64,000 nucleotides of DNA. Source: Glaciimonas sp. GTDB taxonomy: Bacteria > Pseudomonadota > Gammaproteobacteria > Burkholderiales > Burkholderiaceae_D. Shown one piece after another: positions 21,177-31,042 of the stretch (positions within the stretch are counted from its first letter, which is position 1; every line of letters begins with the position of its first letter). A program made the translations under genes and the position numbers. Where the stretch lies: positions 28,670 through 92,669 of the forward strand of contig JABBOY010000005.1 in the NCBI GenBank assembly GCA_012927585.1, given 5' to 3'. Under the pieces are notes generated by a model that saw only the letters and a program-made list of their open reading frames with translations, was not told the DNA's origin and did no database searches.

Positions 21177-21614
21177 ATGAACACTGGCCTGCAGCCGAAA
21201 CGCATCGTACTCGATACCAACGTATGCCTGGATTTATTCGTCTTCAACGACCCGCGCTGGGCCGACTTGCTGGCTGCGCTGAAAAGCGGTGCTGTAGAGG
21301 CTGTCACAAAAGCGGAATGCCGCATGGAATGGCAGATTGTCCTGGGCTATTCACAACTGCGCCTGGATGACGCCATGCGCGCCGAATGCAACGCTGCCTT
21401 TGATGCGCTGATCAGCTGCATTGCGCCGGAACCGCTAACCAACATCAAATTGCCGTTGTGTAGCGACCCCGACGATCAAAAATTTCTGGAATTGTCGCGC
21501 GACGCGCAAGCCGCGACCCTGATCACGAAGGACAAAGCCTTGCTGAAACTGGCCAAAAAAACCGCTCGCGCCGGTCTTTTCGATATTATCCTGCCGCAAG
21601 CTTGGGCGCTATAA
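21177..21614 (+). CDS. PIN-domain protein (putative toxin), apparently without antitoxin
   Basis: A 145-residue protein of the toxin-like PIN group (COG1569-like). RIVLDTNVCLDLFVFNDPRW carries the first Asp, KAECRMEWQIVL the Glu, and LCSDPDDQKFLELSRD plus TLITKDKALL the later acids. The start at 21177 fits the usual short N-terminus; in-frame ATG codons at 21147 and 21117 would add residues of no known similarity. No antitoxin-sized gene sits next to it, and the upstream side is IS debris. It may be a house-cleaning nuclease or an orphaned toxin. Confidence 0.75.
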   Translation: MNTGLQPKRIVLDTNVCLDLFVFNDPRWADLLAALKSGAVEAVTKAECRMEWQIVLGYSQLRLDDAMRAECNAAFDALISCIAPEPLTNIKLPLCSDPDDQKFLELSRDAQAATLITKDKALLKLAKKTARAGLFDIILPQAWAL

Positions 21615-21690
21615 GGCTGAATCTCTCGCAGCTTGCAGTGATAATGGATGCCATAGTTGTGCACATATTTAACTGCAAAGATAATCTCTC

Positions 21691-22353
21691 ATGGGTATTT
21701 TCAATACACCGCTCCCGCTTGGCGTAGCCATCATCGCATGGTGTCTGGCGATTTTTGGGATATTGCGTTGCGTGCTGGGCGCGCCCTGGAAACGGCTGCA
21801 GGCACCGACAGTGTTTTCTGCCTGGTGCGCGCTGCTCATCATGCTGACGATGCTGTGGCGACTACGCATCAACATCAACAGCGACCTGAACTTGCATCTG
21901 ATGGGCTTGTCTCTTTTTCCGCTGATGTTCGGCCGCACTCTGGCTGCGCTGGGCCTGGGGTTATCCGTTATTGCCTACACAGCGCTGTTCAACGGTGTAT
22001 GGGGCAATCTTGGCATGAATGTACTCTTGCTGGCGCTGCTGCCCACTTGGCTTAGCGAAGTCATATTAACTGCGCTCAAAGAGCGTTTACCGCATCACAT
22101 GTTCGTCTACTTGTTCGGCAACGCTGTTTTCGGCTCGATGGTGGTGCTGTCTGTGACTGGCATGATGTCCATTGCCGCCCACGGACTGTGGATTACAGCG
22201 CCGTTGACTAATTCCTACGACACAATTGCCTACATGTTGCTATTGGCGTGGGGCGAAACTTTTCTGATCGGATTTCTGGTTACGATCTTGGCGGTGTATC
22301 GACCGCAATGGCTTTTCACTTTCGACGACGCGCTGTACCTGCGTGAGCAGTAA
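21691..22353 (+). CDS. CbiM-like multi-pass inner-membrane protein
   Basis: A 220-residue hydrophobic protein with about six to seven membrane segments, for example FPLMFGRTLAALGLGLSVIA and LLLAWGETFLIGFLVTILAV. It resembles the uncharacterised betaproteobacterial membrane proteins (COG3235-like) annotated as energy-coupling-factor or CbiM-like transport components. No ATPase or T-component gene is adjacent, so transport of cobalt, nickel or another solute is only a guess. It is followed by one of the 62-bp repeat elements. Confidence 0.6.
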   Translation: MGIFNTPLPLGVAIIAWCLAIFGILRCVLGAPWKRLQAPTVFSAWCALLIMLTMLWRLRININSDLNLHLMGLSLFPLMFGRTLAALGLGLSVIAYTALFNGVWGNLGMNVLLLALLPTWLSEVILTALKERLPHHMFVYLFGNAVFGSMVVLSVTGMMSIAAHGLWITAPLTNSYDTIAYMLLLAWGETFLIGFLVTILAVYRPQWLFTFDDALYLREQ

Positions 22354-22386
22354 ACGGTTTGTACGCCGATAACACTATTTTCTTAG

Positions 22387-22448
22387 GGAGTATAGGAAAA
22401 AAACATGTATTTTCCGCATTATTTCTATACGTCATATAAATATACATA
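22387..22448 (+). repeat. 62-bp dispersed element, copy 1
   Basis: Begins GGAGTATAGG and carries TTTCCGCATT with CCGCAT at offset 28-33, as in the other four copies. The right end (TATACATA) has drifted from the ATACTCC seen in copies 2 and 3. It lies between the CbiM-like gene and the aminotransferase gene, outside both. Confidence 0.7.
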
Positions 22449-22587
22449 AGCAGGTATACATTAAAACCGAGAAATTTTTATGAAAATGTATAGCACCCGC
22501 TGATTCCTCCACCTGCTGCTGCCTGCTGTCAATTAAGCCGGCGCCGGCGTTAAAATACCGGCTCGACCCATGCATACCGATACGACC

Positions 22588-23778
22588 ATGAAACAGCCAC
22601 TTCCGCCTGCACCCTCTTCTTTTGAGCCGATAGCTCTGACCTCCAAGCTACCCAAAGTAGGCACCACTATTTTCAGCGTCATGTCAGCCTTGGCCTTGGA
22701 AAAGAATGCGGTCAACCTGGGCCAGGGCTTTCCCGATTTCGACTGTGACCCGGCGTTGATCGATACGGTCACCGCAGCCATGAAAAACGGGCTGAACCAA
22801 TATCCGTCGATGGCTGGAATTGCGCCTTTGCGCGAAGCCATTGCGCGCAAGATCGACCAACTTTACGGCCGCCAGTACAGTGCCGCCAGCGAAATCACGG
22901 TAACTGCCGGCGCTACGCAAGGATTGCTGACCGCAATCCTGTGCAGTGTGCATGCCGGTGACGAAGTGATCGTTATCGAGCCGGCCTATGACAGTTACGT
23001 GCCGGCCATCGAACTCGCAGGCGGGGTGCCGGTTTTTGTGCAAATGGAAATCGGGCCGCGCGGTTATTCGGTTCCGTGGCACACACTGGCAGCAGCGGTC
23101 ACGCCTAAAACGCGACTGATCATCATCAATTCGCCGCACAATCCGACCGGTTCCATTCTGCTCAAAAAGGACTTGCAAGCGCTCGCGGACATCGTGCGCG
23201 GCACCGGCATATTATTAATCTCGGACGAAGTATACGAGCACATGGTGTTCGATGGAATTGCGCATGAATCGATTTGCCGCCATCCTGAACTGGCAGCGCG
23301 CGCATTCATCGTGTCCAGTTTCGGCAAGACTTACCATGTCACCGGCTGGAAAGTCGGTTATGTGGCGGCACCGGCAACGCTAATGGCAGAATTTCGCAAG
23401 GTGCACCAGTTCAATGTATTTACCGTCAACACGCCAATGCAGCATGGGCTGGCGGACTATATGCGCAACCCTGCACCGTATCTGGAATTGCCGGCCTTTT
23501 ACCAGCGCAAGCGCGACTTGTTTCGCGATGGCCTGAAAAATAGCCGCTTCAGATTGTTGCCATCCGACGGCACCTATTTTCAGTGCGTCGATTATGCATC
23601 CATTTCGGCCCTGAACGAAGTTGAGTTCAGCCAATTTTTGACTGCCGAAATTGGCGTGGCAGCAATTCCGGTATCCGCTTTTTATCACCAACCGAAGGAA
23701 TCCGGCATCGTGCGTTTTTGTTTCGCCAAGAAAGATGCAACACTTCAGGCCGCCCTGAAATTACTCTCTGAAATATAA
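22588..23778 (+). CDS. Methionine (KMTB-type) aminotransferase
   Basis: PLP-dependent class I/II aminotransferase of 396 residues from MKQPLPPAP; an in-frame ATG at 22570 would add six residues. Family markers are LGQGFPDFDCDP, the cofactor segment TAGATQGL, NSPHNPTG, SDEVYEHMVFDG and the Schiff-base lysine in SSFGKTYHVTGWKVGY. The pattern matches YbdL-like methionine aminotransferases acting in methionine salvage. Kynurenine-type transamination is the main alternative. A 62-bp repeat sits upstream. Confidence 0.85.
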   Translation: MKQPLPPAPSSFEPIALTSKLPKVGTTIFSVMSALALEKNAVNLGQGFPDFDCDPALIDTVTAAMKNGLNQYPSMAGIAPLREAIARKIDQLYGRQYSAASEITVTAGATQGLLTAILCSVHAGDEVIVIEPAYDSYVPAIELAGGVPVFVQMEIGPRGYSVPWHTLAAAVTPKTRLIIINSPHNPTGSILLKKDLQALADIVRGTGILLISDEVYEHMVFDGIAHESICRHPELAARAFIVSSFGKTYHVTGWKVGYVAAPATLMAEFRKVHQFNVFTVNTPMQHGLADYMRNPAPYLELPAFYQRKRDLFRDGLKNSRFRLLPSDGTYFQCVDYASISALNEVEFSQFLTAEIGVAAIPVSAFYHQPKESGIVRFCFAKKDATLQAALKLLSEI

Positions 23779-23842
23779 AACATGCTCCAACCGGCAATTT
23801 TTACATTGCCCTTGATAATGGAGCCCACGATGCTCAATCGAT

Positions 23843-24802
23843 CTATTTCAGGGAATTTACATAGTGTGAATAAGTAGTGGCCAGCCCTTTATCCAACTCC
23901 ACTTTTCGGTGCCATCCCAGCTTGGACAATCTGTCGTTGGAGATGAGCTTTCTTGGGGTTCCGTCAGGTTTATCGGAGTCGAATTCAACGCTGCCTTGAT
24001 AGCCGGTTACCTTGCCAACCAGTTCCAGCAATTCCCGAATGGTGACTTCTTCTCCGGTTCCGACATTGATATGACTTGACGTCGGCGTGGTGTGGGCATC
24101 ATAGGTGGCGCGTTCCAGTTCCATCACATGCACACTCGCTTCAGCCATGTCTTCTACATATAAAAATTCGCGGCGCGGCGTGCCAGTGCCCCAGACCACC
24201 ACTTTTTTCGCACCCGTGCTTTTGGCCTCATGAAAGCGGCGCAGCAATGCGGGAATGACGTGGCTATTCTCGGGATGGTAATTGTCGCCAGGGCCATACA
24301 GGTTGGTGGGCATGACGCTACGGTAGTCGGTACCGTACTGACGGTTGTAGCTTTCGCATAACTTGATGCCGGCGATTTTAGCAATCGCATAAGGTTCATT
24401 GGTAGGCTCAAGCAGGCCGGTCAGCAGAAATTCTTCCTTGATCGGTTGCTCGGCCAGACGGGGATAGATGCAGGACGACCCCAAAAACAATAATTTTTGC
24501 ACGCCAGTACGCCAGGCTTCATTTATGACGTTGGCTTCCAACATCATGTTCTGATAAATAAATTCCGCAGGATAGGTATTGTTGGCATGGATGCCGCCAA
24601 CGTGCGCAGCAGCCACGTAAATTTCATCGATCTTTTCCGATGCAAAAAAAGCCCGCACTTGCGCCTGGTCGGTCAGATCGAGTTCAGCATGGGTTCGGGT
24701 GACAATATTGTTGTAGTCACGCTGCCTGAGCGCACGGACAATAGCGGAACCGACCATGCCGCGGTGGCCTGCTACATAGATAGATTTTTTCGAATTGAAC
24801 AT
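23843..24802 (-). CDS. fcl: GDP-L-fucose synthase
   Basis: Epimerises and reduces GDP-4-keto-6-deoxymannose to GDP-L-fucose with NADPH. The 319-residue protein of the extended SDR type has the NADP motif [16 protein letters not shown], the FLGSSCIYP block and the catalytic [19 protein letters not shown] and [13 protein letters not shown] are family signatures. It starts 12 nt after the gmd stop and is the last gene of the nucleotide-sugar operon. Confidence 0.95.
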   Translation of the reverse strand: MFNSKKSIYVAGHRGMVGSAIVRALRQRDYNNIVTRTHAELDLTDQAQVRAFFASEKIDEIYVAAAHVGGIHANNTYPAEFIYQNMMLEANVINEAWRTGVQKLLFLGSSCIYPRLAEQPIKEEFLLTGLLEPTNEPYAIAKIAGIKLCESYNRQYGTDYRSVMPTNLYGPGDNYHPENSHVIPALLRRFHEAKSTGAKKVVVWGTGTPRREFLYVEDMAEASVHVMELERATYDAHTTPTSSHINVGTGEEVTIRELLELVGKVTGYQGSVEFDSDKPDGTPRKLISNDRLSKLGWHRKVELDKGLATTYSHYVNSLK

Positions 24803-24814
24803 TTTGATAAGTCC

Positions 24815-25981
24815 TTATTCAGCATGGGCATAAGCGGCAAAGCCGTTCTGCTTGACTAGCGCGTACTTGCGATTGGCGTCCAGATCGGCCTGCACCATCT
24901 CCTTGACCAGTTGCTCGAATGTGGTGGCGGCCCTCCAACCTAATTTGGAGTGGGCTTTGCTAGCGTCGCCGAGCAGAGTTTCCACTTCGGTGGGACGGTA
25001 ATAACGGGGATCAACACGCACGATGACCTGGCCGGGCTTGGCGCCGGCATGTGGCCCGGCATTTACTACACTGGCGGTTTCTTCCTGCCCTTCACCTTGC
25101 CAATGCAGGATCATGCCCAGTTCGTTGGCTGCGGCGTTGACGAAGTCGCGCACGCTGTACTGGAAACCGGTGGCGATGACAAAGTCTTCAGGTTGCTCTT
25201 GCTGCAGCATCAGCCATTGCATTTCGACATAATCGCGGGCATGACCCCAGTCGCGCTTGGCGCTCATGTTGCCCAAATACAGGCAGTCTTGCAGGCCGAG
25301 CACGATCCGCGACAGCGCCCGGGTAATCTTGCGTGTGACGAAGGTTTCACCACGCAGCGGCGATTCATGGTTGAAAAGGATGCCGTTGCAGGCATACATG
25401 CCATACGCTTCGCGGTAGTTGACTGTGATCCAGTAGGCATACAGCTTGGCCACAGCGTAGGGACTGCGCGGGTAGAAAGGCGTGGTTTCGCGTTGCGGCG
25501 TTTCCTGCACCTGTCCATATAATTCTGAGGTCGAGGCTTGGTAGAACCGTGTTTTTTCCTCCAGGCCGAGGATGCGGATGGCTTCCAGGATGCGCAGCGG
25601 CCCAAGCCCATCGGAATTGGCGGTGTATTCGGGCTCTTCGAACGAGACCGCGACATGGCTTTGTGCGGCCAGGTTATATATCTCGTCCGGTTGGGTCTGC
25701 TGGATGATGCGGATCAGCGATGAGCTGTCGGTCATGTCACCGTGGTGTAAGGTGAAGCGATGCGGCGCCTCGTGCGGGTCCTTGTATAAATGGTCTATGC
25801 GCCCGGTGTTGAGCAATGATGTGCGGCGTTTGATGCCATGCACCACATAGCCTTTCTGGAGTAGCAGTTCTGCCAGATATGCACCGTCCTGGCCTGTCAC
25901 GCCGGTAATTAATGCCACTTTAGGGACCGGTTTCTGATGTGGCGTGATGAGATTGGAAGGTGTGTGCGGTTCGGTCGTCAT
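24815..25981 (-). CDS. gmd: GDP-mannose 4,6-dehydratase
   Basis: Converts GDP-mannose to GDP-4-keto-6-deoxymannose, the step before GDP-fucose synthase. The 388-residue protein has [37 protein letters not shown] and YxxxK in [31 protein letters not shown] is the substrate-binding signature. About 20 N-terminal residues precede the Rossmann motif. The pairing with fcl defines the GDP-fucose branch. Confidence 0.95.
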   Translation of the reverse strand: MTTEPHTPSNLITPHQKPVPKVALITGVTGQDGAYLAELLLQKGYVVHGIKRRTSLLNTGRIDHLYKDPHEAPHRFTLHHGDMTDSSSLIRIIQQTQPDEIYNLAAQSHVAVSFEEPEYTANSDGLGPLRILEAIRILGLEEKTRFYQASTSELYGQVQETPQRETTPFYPRSPYAVAKLYAYWITVNYREAYGMYACNGILFNHESPLRGETFVTRKITRALSRIVLGLQDCLYLGNMSAKRDWGHARDYVEMQWLMLQQEQPEDFVIATGFQYSVRDFVNAAANELGMILHWQGEGQEETASVVNAGPHAGAKPGQVIVRVDPRYYRPTEVETLLGDASKAHSKLGWRAATTFEQLVKEMVQADLDANRKYALVKQNGFAAYAHAE

Positions 25982-26118
25982 GGCTTTTTTCTCCCTTATT
26001 AAATTGTGTTTTTATCACTGCATACATTTGTCATTTTGTCATCTGACGACTCTATTGGTTTGACCTGCGTCATGCTTTGCAAATAATCCGGGATGGATTT
26101 TGTTGCGTTGTGGCCGGC

Positions 26119-27132
26119 TCAATATCCTTGCGGGTTCATCCTTTGCCAGCGCCACTGGTCCGCGCACATTTCGTCCAGATTTTTTTCTGCGCGCCACCGT
26201 AGTAATGCACGCGCTTGCGTGGGCGACGCATAACAACTGGCAATATCGCCCGGGCGGCGCGGCATAAAATCAAACGGCACAGCGCAACCGCTGGCGGCTT
26301 CGAAAGCACGTACCGCTTCCAAAACGCTATAACCCTGGCCGGTGCCGAGATTGAGCGTAAATCCCTCTGGTTGCGCAAACAGCCGGTCGAGCGCCGCAAC
26401 ATGTCCCCGCGCCAAATCCACCACATGAATGTAATCCCGCACGCCAGTACCGTCCGGCGTCGGGTAATCGTTGCCAAAGACTGCCAGCCTGGCGCGCCGA
26501 CCGGCTGCGACCTGGGCCACAAAAGGCATCAGGTTATTGGGAATGCCTTGCGGGTCTTCGCCGATCAATCCGCTCTGGTGCGCACCGGCCGGATTGAAGT
26601 AGCGCAGGATGCCGATGCGCCAATTCGGATCGGCCTGCATCAGGTCATTCAAAATCCGCTCCACCATTAATTTGGAACGGCCATACGGATTGGTCGTTGA
26701 TAATCGCGCAGACTCCAGGATAGGCACGGATTCCGGCTCACCGTAGACGGTCGCAGAAGAACTGAACACAAATTGCTTGACGTTCGCCTCCGCCATTGCC
26801 TGCAATAGCGTGACCGTTCCGGACACATTGTTATCGAAGTACAACAGCGGCTGGGCTACCGATTCGCCGACTGCTTTCAGCCCGGCAAAATGGATCACTG
26901 CATCGATTGCGTGTTCGCGCAATATACGATCCAAAGCAGCCCGATCACGCACGTCGGCTTCGTAAAATGGCAGTGCACTGCCGGTAATGCGCTCGACCCG
27001 TGCAATCGCCTCTTGCGCACTGTTGCAAAGATTGTCCAGTGCGACAACTGCAAAACCAGCCTGCAGCAATTCGACGCAGGTATGTGAGCCTATATAACCG
27101 GCGGCCCCTGTTACGAGAATTTTTTTTGGCAT
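26119..27132 (-). CDS. galE: UDP-glucose 4-epimerase
   Basis: Interconverts UDP-glucose and UDP-galactose using bound NAD. The 337-residue product has VTGAAGYIGSHTCVELL, VIHFAGLKAVGES, FSSSATVYG, the catalytic Tyr and Lys in NPYGRSKLMVE, and RYFNPAGAH. It stands between manC and gmd on the same strand, with about 140-160 nt on each side. The upstream gap contains a 62-bp repeat, so galE may have its own promoter. Confidence 0.95.
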   Translation of the reverse strand: MPKKILVTGAAGYIGSHTCVELLQAGFAVVALDNLCNSAQEAIARVERITGSALPFYEADVRDRAALDRILREHAIDAVIHFAGLKAVGESVAQPLLYFDNNVSGTVTLLQAMAEANVKQFVFSSSATVYGEPESVPILESARLSTTNPYGRSKLMVERILNDLMQADPNWRIGILRYFNPAGAHQSGLIGEDPQGIPNNLMPFVAQVAAGRRARLAVFGNDYPTPDGTGVRDYIHVVDLARGHVAALDRLFAQPEGFTLNLGTGQGYSVLEAVRAFEAASGCAVPFDFMPRRPGDIASCYASPTQARALLRWRAEKNLDEMCADQWRWQRMNPQGY

Positions 27133-27176
27133 GATGAAAATGACCTAAGATGAATTTCACATATAAATTTTATTGT

Positions 27177-27238
27177 GGAGTATGCAAAATAATATGCCAC
27201 TGTCCGCATATAAAATATGCTTAGTATAAAAATACTCC
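27177..27238 (+). repeat. 62-bp dispersed element, copy 2
   Basis: Has the best preserved ends: GGAGTAT at the left and ATACTCC at the right form an exact 7-bp inverted repeat. The core is TGTCCGCATA with CCGCAT at offset 28-33. It lies upstream of galE and downstream of manC, both read leftward. Confidence 0.75.
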
Positions 27239-27293
27239 GCATTTTTTTGATTATTTCAGAAAAGCCCGGTATAGTTTTAATCCTGCCGTCTGC

Positions 27294-28733
27294 TCATGAT
27301 TGCGTTCCGACGCGGCCATAGTTGTCTTGCAGTCGAACTATGTCGTCTTCACCCAAATACGTGCCGGATTGAATTTCGATCAGTTCCAAAGGTATTTTTC
27401 CGGGGTTTTCCAGCGAGTGCACAACGCCAAGAGGGATGTAGGTGGACTGGTTTTCGGTCAGCAGATATTCCTGATCGCCGTTGGTGATTTTCGCCGTACC
27501 CGAGACCACCACCCAATGCTCTGCGCGATGGTGGTGCATTTGCAACGATAGCTTGGCGCCTTGTTTGACCGTAATGCGCTTGACATGAAAACGCGTGCCG
27601 ACCTCGATTGAGTCGTAAGAACCCCAAGGCCGGAATATTTCGCGATGCTGGGTAGCTTCCGTGCGTTTGGTCTCAATCAGATGCTCCACCAATTTTTTGG
27701 TTTCCTGGGCGCTGTCGGCGTCCATGATCAACAGGGCATCGGCGGTTTCAACGATGATCGTATTGCGCATGCCTACAGCGGTAATCAGGCGGGAACTGCC
27801 ATGCACCAGGCAGCCCTGGCAATCCTGCAGCATGACGTCGCCATGCTTGGCATTATTGTCATGGTCTTTTTCGGAGGCTTTCCATACCGATGCCCACGAG
27901 CCAATATCGTTCCAGTCCGCATCCATTGCCACCATTGCGGCGTTTGTGGTGCGTTCCATCACGGCATAATCCACCGCCTTATCGGGACTGCGGCCATACG
28001 ATTGGCTGTCAAGTCGAATAAAACTGAAATCCTGTTTGGATAATGCCATCGCCTGGCTGCAGGCGGCAACGATATCCGGTTCGAACTGCGCGAGTTCTTC
28101 CAGATAACAACTGGCTCGAAAAATGAACATGCCGCTATTCCAGAAATAGTGCCCACTGGCGAGATAACGTTCAGCGGTAGCACGATCCGGCTTTTCCACA
28201 TATTCAATTACCGGTTGCGCCTGCGCCGGCCCCGGTTCGACAGCGCCTGCACGGATGTAGCCATAACCGGTCTCAGGCCCCAATGGAGTAATCCCAAAGG
28301 TCACTAGCTTGCCTTTTTCGGCAACTATTTTAGCTTTGTGAACGGCGCTATAAAAAGCCGCATGGTTGTTGATCACATGGTCCGATGGCAGCACTAGCAA
28401 CAAAGGATCGTTACCTCTGGATAATGCTTGCAGGGCAGCCGCGGCAATCGCCGGTGCGGTATTGCGTCGTGCCGGTTCCAGCAGAATCTGGGCATTTTCG
28501 ATACCGATTTCCCGTAATTGTTCCGCCACCACAAAACGCGAAGTTTCATTGCAGATCAGGATTGCGGGGTCAACATCTTCAATCCCCGCAAGTCGCTGCA
28601 TGGTTTGCTGCAGCAGGGTATCTTTGCCTAGCAAACGTAAAAACTGCTTGGGATAAGTCTCGCGCGATAGAGGCCAGAGCCGGGTCCCTGAGCCCCCGCA
28701 AAGAATGACGGGAATAAGCGGCGAAGTAGTCAT
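27294..28733 (-). CDS. manC: Mannose-1-phosphate guanylyltransferase / mannose-6-phosphate isomerase
   Basis: Bifunctional type II enzyme making GDP-mannose. The N-terminal nucleotidyltransferase domain (to about residue 350) shows VILCGGSGTRLWPLSRE and FVEKP-like EYVEKPD, with the sugar-binding FWNSGMFIF. The C-terminal cupin domain (from about 365) has RPWGSYDSIEVG and the metal-binding QMHHHRAEHW of the isomerase. The 479-residue length is typical of AlgA/CpsB. Its ATG overlaps the gmm stop (ATGA). Confidence 0.95.
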   Translation of the reverse strand: MTTSPLIPVILCGGSGTRLWPLSRETYPKQFLRLLGKDTLLQQTMQRLAGIEDVDPAILICNETSRFVVAEQLREIGIENAQILLEPARRNTAPAIAAAALQALSRGNDPLLLVLPSDHVINNHAAFYSAVHKAKIVAEKGKLVTFGITPLGPETGYGYIRAGAVEPGPAQAQPVIEYVEKPDRATAERYLASGHYFWNSGMFIFRASCYLEELAQFEPDIVAACSQAMALSKQDFSFIRLDSQSYGRSPDKAVDYAVMERTTNAAMVAMDADWNDIGSWASVWKASEKDHDNNAKHGDVMLQDCQGCLVHGSSRLITAVGMRNTIIVETADALLIMDADSAQETKKLVEHLIETKRTEATQHREIFRPWGSYDSIEVGTRFHVKRITVKQGAKLSLQMHHHRAEHWVVVSGTAKITNGDQEYLLTENQSTYIPLGVVHSLENPGKIPLELIEIQSGTYLGEDDIVRLQDNYGRVGTQS

Positions 28734-29269
28734 TTTGTGGCCAATTCAAAATAAGCGTGTGTATAGGGATGGACTAGAGGGTGCTGCTTTGCCTGGTCCG
28801 GTTGCATCCAGACGGTTTGACTATGCTGTTGGCACGACAAGGCTAATAATGGATATTCTGTTTGCAGGTGATAGGCGAACACGATGTAATGCGTGCTGGC
28901 ACCTGTGACGCCGGCAAAATTGACATCATAAAAATGTTCAAAGACGCCCATCAACCGACTCCGTCCAATGTGCATGGCGCAGCCCAATTCATTTTCTGCT
29001 ATGCGCACAAAGGCCGTATCGATTGTTTCATTTTTCCGAATCCGCCCGCCCGGCACAAACCAGTACCCTTGGGCTGGCGGGTTATTGCGCAAACCGAGCA
29101 GCACGGCTCCCTGTGCGTCGGTCACGATCAAATCAATGGCAACCAATGGCGCGTGCGCGACCACCTCGGCAAACAATTCCGCGGGCAGAAATTGTTCCGG
29201 TTTAGCTCGGCACACGCTATCGGTGCTGCCATCGCCAGCGAATTTCACTGACCGGATAGAGGCGCTCAT
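28730..29269 (-). CDS. gmm: GDP-mannose mannosyl hydrolase (Nudix)
   Basis: Nudix-superfamily protein of 179 residues that in characterised homologues hydrolyses GDP-mannose to GDP and mannose. The modified Nudix box GGRIRKNETIDTAFVRIAEN lacks one Glu of the canonical box, as is usual for this subfamily. The preceding GYWFVPG fits too. The start at 29269 follows the wcaJ stop by one base; an alternative ATG at 29281 would overlap wcaJ. It is coupled to manC by an ATGA overlap and may tune the GDP-mannose/GDP-fucose balance. Confidence 0.88.
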   Translation of the reverse strand: MSASIRSVKFAGDGSTDSVCRAKPEQFLPAELFAEVVAHAPLVAIDLIVTDAQGAVLLGLRNNPPAQGYWFVPGGRIRKNETIDTAFVRIAENELGCAMHIGRSRLMGVFEHFYDVNFAGVTGASTHYIVFAYHLQTEYPLLALSCQQHSQTVWMQPDQAKQHPLVHPYTHAYFELATK

Positions 29270-29270
29270 G

Positions 29271-30686
29271 CTAATAGGCATGGTTACCCGTCCATCCTTT
29301 GAATGCAGTCCAGGCAATGATGCGCACGTCGAGCCAGAACGACCAGTTGTGAATGTAGTAGATGTCGGATTGCACCCGTTTTTCCATCTTGTCTATGGTG
29401 TCGGTTTCGCCCCGATGACCATTGACCTGGGCCCAGCCGGTAATGCCAGGTTTGACCCGGTGCCGTAGCATGTATAAGCCCAAGGCATCCTTGTATATTT
29501 CGTTGTGTTGTAGTGCGTGCGGCCTTGGGCCGACGACCGACATATCTCCCAGCAGCACATTAATGAATTGCGGCAGTTCATCCAAGCTGGTGCGTCGCAA
29601 GAATTGCCCGATATGGGTGATGCGCGAATCGTTTTTGGTAGCTTGCGTAAGCTTGCCGTGCTCTTGATGCACTTGCATCGAACGGAATTTATAGATGTTG
29701 AATTTTTTCCCGTTCAGACCTAGCCTGGGTTGCCTGAAAAATACCGGACCGGCGGAAGAGTATTTGATGCCGATTGCAATCACCACGAACAGCGGCAGCA
29801 AGAGTATGAGCACGATAAAGGCGAACAGCTTGTCGAACAGTCCCTTGCCCATGCCACCCAGTCCACTGGAAGTTGGGCGGTTTAAATCGACGGCAGGCAT
29901 ACCCAGAAAATCGATCATCTTGCGGCTCAACATTTGCAAGCTGAAAATATCGGGTATCCAGCGTATATCCACCAAGGCGTTACGCAACAAGTATTGCAGC
30001 TCGTGCAATTGATCCGATGCGCTCATCGGCAAGGTAATCCAGATTTCATGAATATCATGAGCTGTCACAAAATCATGAATGTTTTCCAGCTTATGAATGT
30101 TTATTATTGCCGGGGCTTTTAATAAATTGTCGATGTCGGTGTCGCTGGCGCAGGTATGTACGCCTTTGATTTCGTAACCGTAAAAGTCCTGCTGCAATGC
30201 GCGTTTATGCATCTCCTGCCCAATGGGGCCGTAACCCACGATTACCACGCGCTTGTTATTCAGGCCATTTTTACGCAAATAGCGCAGCGTTGCGTACACC
30301 AGTGCCCTGTACATCACCAAAAAGATAACGCTGAGTAGGTACCAGTAAGTCAACCACAAGCGTGACAAAGCCCCGACATGGTGAATCAGGAAACTGAAAA
30401 ACACGCCGATGAGCAATACCAGCGCCAAAGTCAGCGCAAGCCGCACAAACATGCTAAACATAGATCTGCCACGCCATGATGCATACAAATCAAAATGTGG
30501 AAATATTAAAAAAACCAATCCGCAAGAGAAGTACAGCAGCACCGCATGAATCGGAGTAGCCATCTCAAGAGGCGCACTGAAATGCCATAGGCTGGCAAAA
30601 TGTCCGGCCACCAGCAGCACAAGAACATCTATCAGTCGCATTGAAAATTCCAGCCTGGTAGAATTTTTGAGAATTAAGTCATGCAT
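29271..30686 (-). CDS. wcaJ: Undecaprenyl-phosphate glucose-1-phosphate transferase (WcaJ family)
   Basis: Inner-membrane initiating sugar transferase for exopolysaccharide synthesis. The start at 30686 (MHDLILKNSTRLEFSMRL) has a GGTGGG site upstream. The 471-residue protein has four N-terminal membrane helices, a CoA-binding-like middle domain (VVIVGYGPIGQEM) and a further helix. The C-terminal bacterial sugar transferase domain has RQPRLGLNGKKFNIYKFRSM, LPQFINVLLGDMSVVGPRPH and YMLRHRVKPGITGWAQVNG. It heads the minus-strand operon. Confidence 0.92.
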   Translation of the reverse strand: MHDLILKNSTRLEFSMRLIDVLVLLVAGHFASLWHFSAPLEMATPIHAVLLYFSCGLVFLIFPHFDLYASWRGRSMFSMFVRLALTLALVLLIGVFFSFLIHHVGALSRLWLTYWYLLSVIFLVMYRALVYATLRYLRKNGLNNKRVVIVGYGPIGQEMHKRALQQDFYGYEIKGVHTCASDTDIDNLLKAPAIINIHKLENIHDFVTAHDIHEIWITLPMSASDQLHELQYLLRNALVDIRWIPDIFSLQMLSRKMIDFLGMPAVDLNRPTSSGLGGMGKGLFDKLFAFIVLILLLPLFVVIAIGIKYSSAGPVFFRQPRLGLNGKKFNIYKFRSMQVHQEHGKLTQATKNDSRITHIGQFLRRTSLDELPQFINVLLGDMSVVGPRPHALQHNEIYKDALGLYMLRHRVKPGITGWAQVNGHRGETDTIDKMEKRVQSDIYYIHNWSFWLDVRIIAWTAFKGWTGNHAY

Positions 30687-31042
30687 GATTGACCCACCAT
30701 TTCGTTTGTTTTTAGTGCGGCTCAAAAAACACATTCCCAAGGCGCTTGTGGTACTCGAATGACTGCCTGTAGCTTTCCAGCCAAAAAATGATTTTTACCC
30801 AGTTTTTTGCCTTTTTGATACAGCTGATTTTCTGTAAATTTGCCGTCAAGTTGACTGTCGCTCAGTTCCTAAATGTATAAATTGATAATTATCAAAAATA
30901 TAATTATTAAGGCGCCACAAAGCCGATATGAATTCAGATATGTCGGCAATCCGAGGGCCGCATCCCGATGCGCTGGTGCCTGCCGGGATCGCATCTGCAT
31001 GCTGCATATCTTCGGATCTGGTCGTCGCGGTAAAATGCGTGA
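30687..31042. promoter_or_regulatory. Divergent promoter region between wcaJ and tsaB
   Basis: About 350 nt between two genes pointing away from each other, so it must hold both promoters. A 14-bp perfect palindrome TTGATAATTATCAA lies at 30882-30895 in an AT-rich stretch and may be an operator. It resembles half of a Fur-type site but does not match the full consensus. No RNA gene was recognised. Confidence 0.4.

Noticed and set aside
30882..30895. Fur box between wcaJ and tsaB
   Set aside because: TTGATAATTATCAA is palindromic but shorter than and not matching the full Fur consensus; kept only as an unnamed palindrome.
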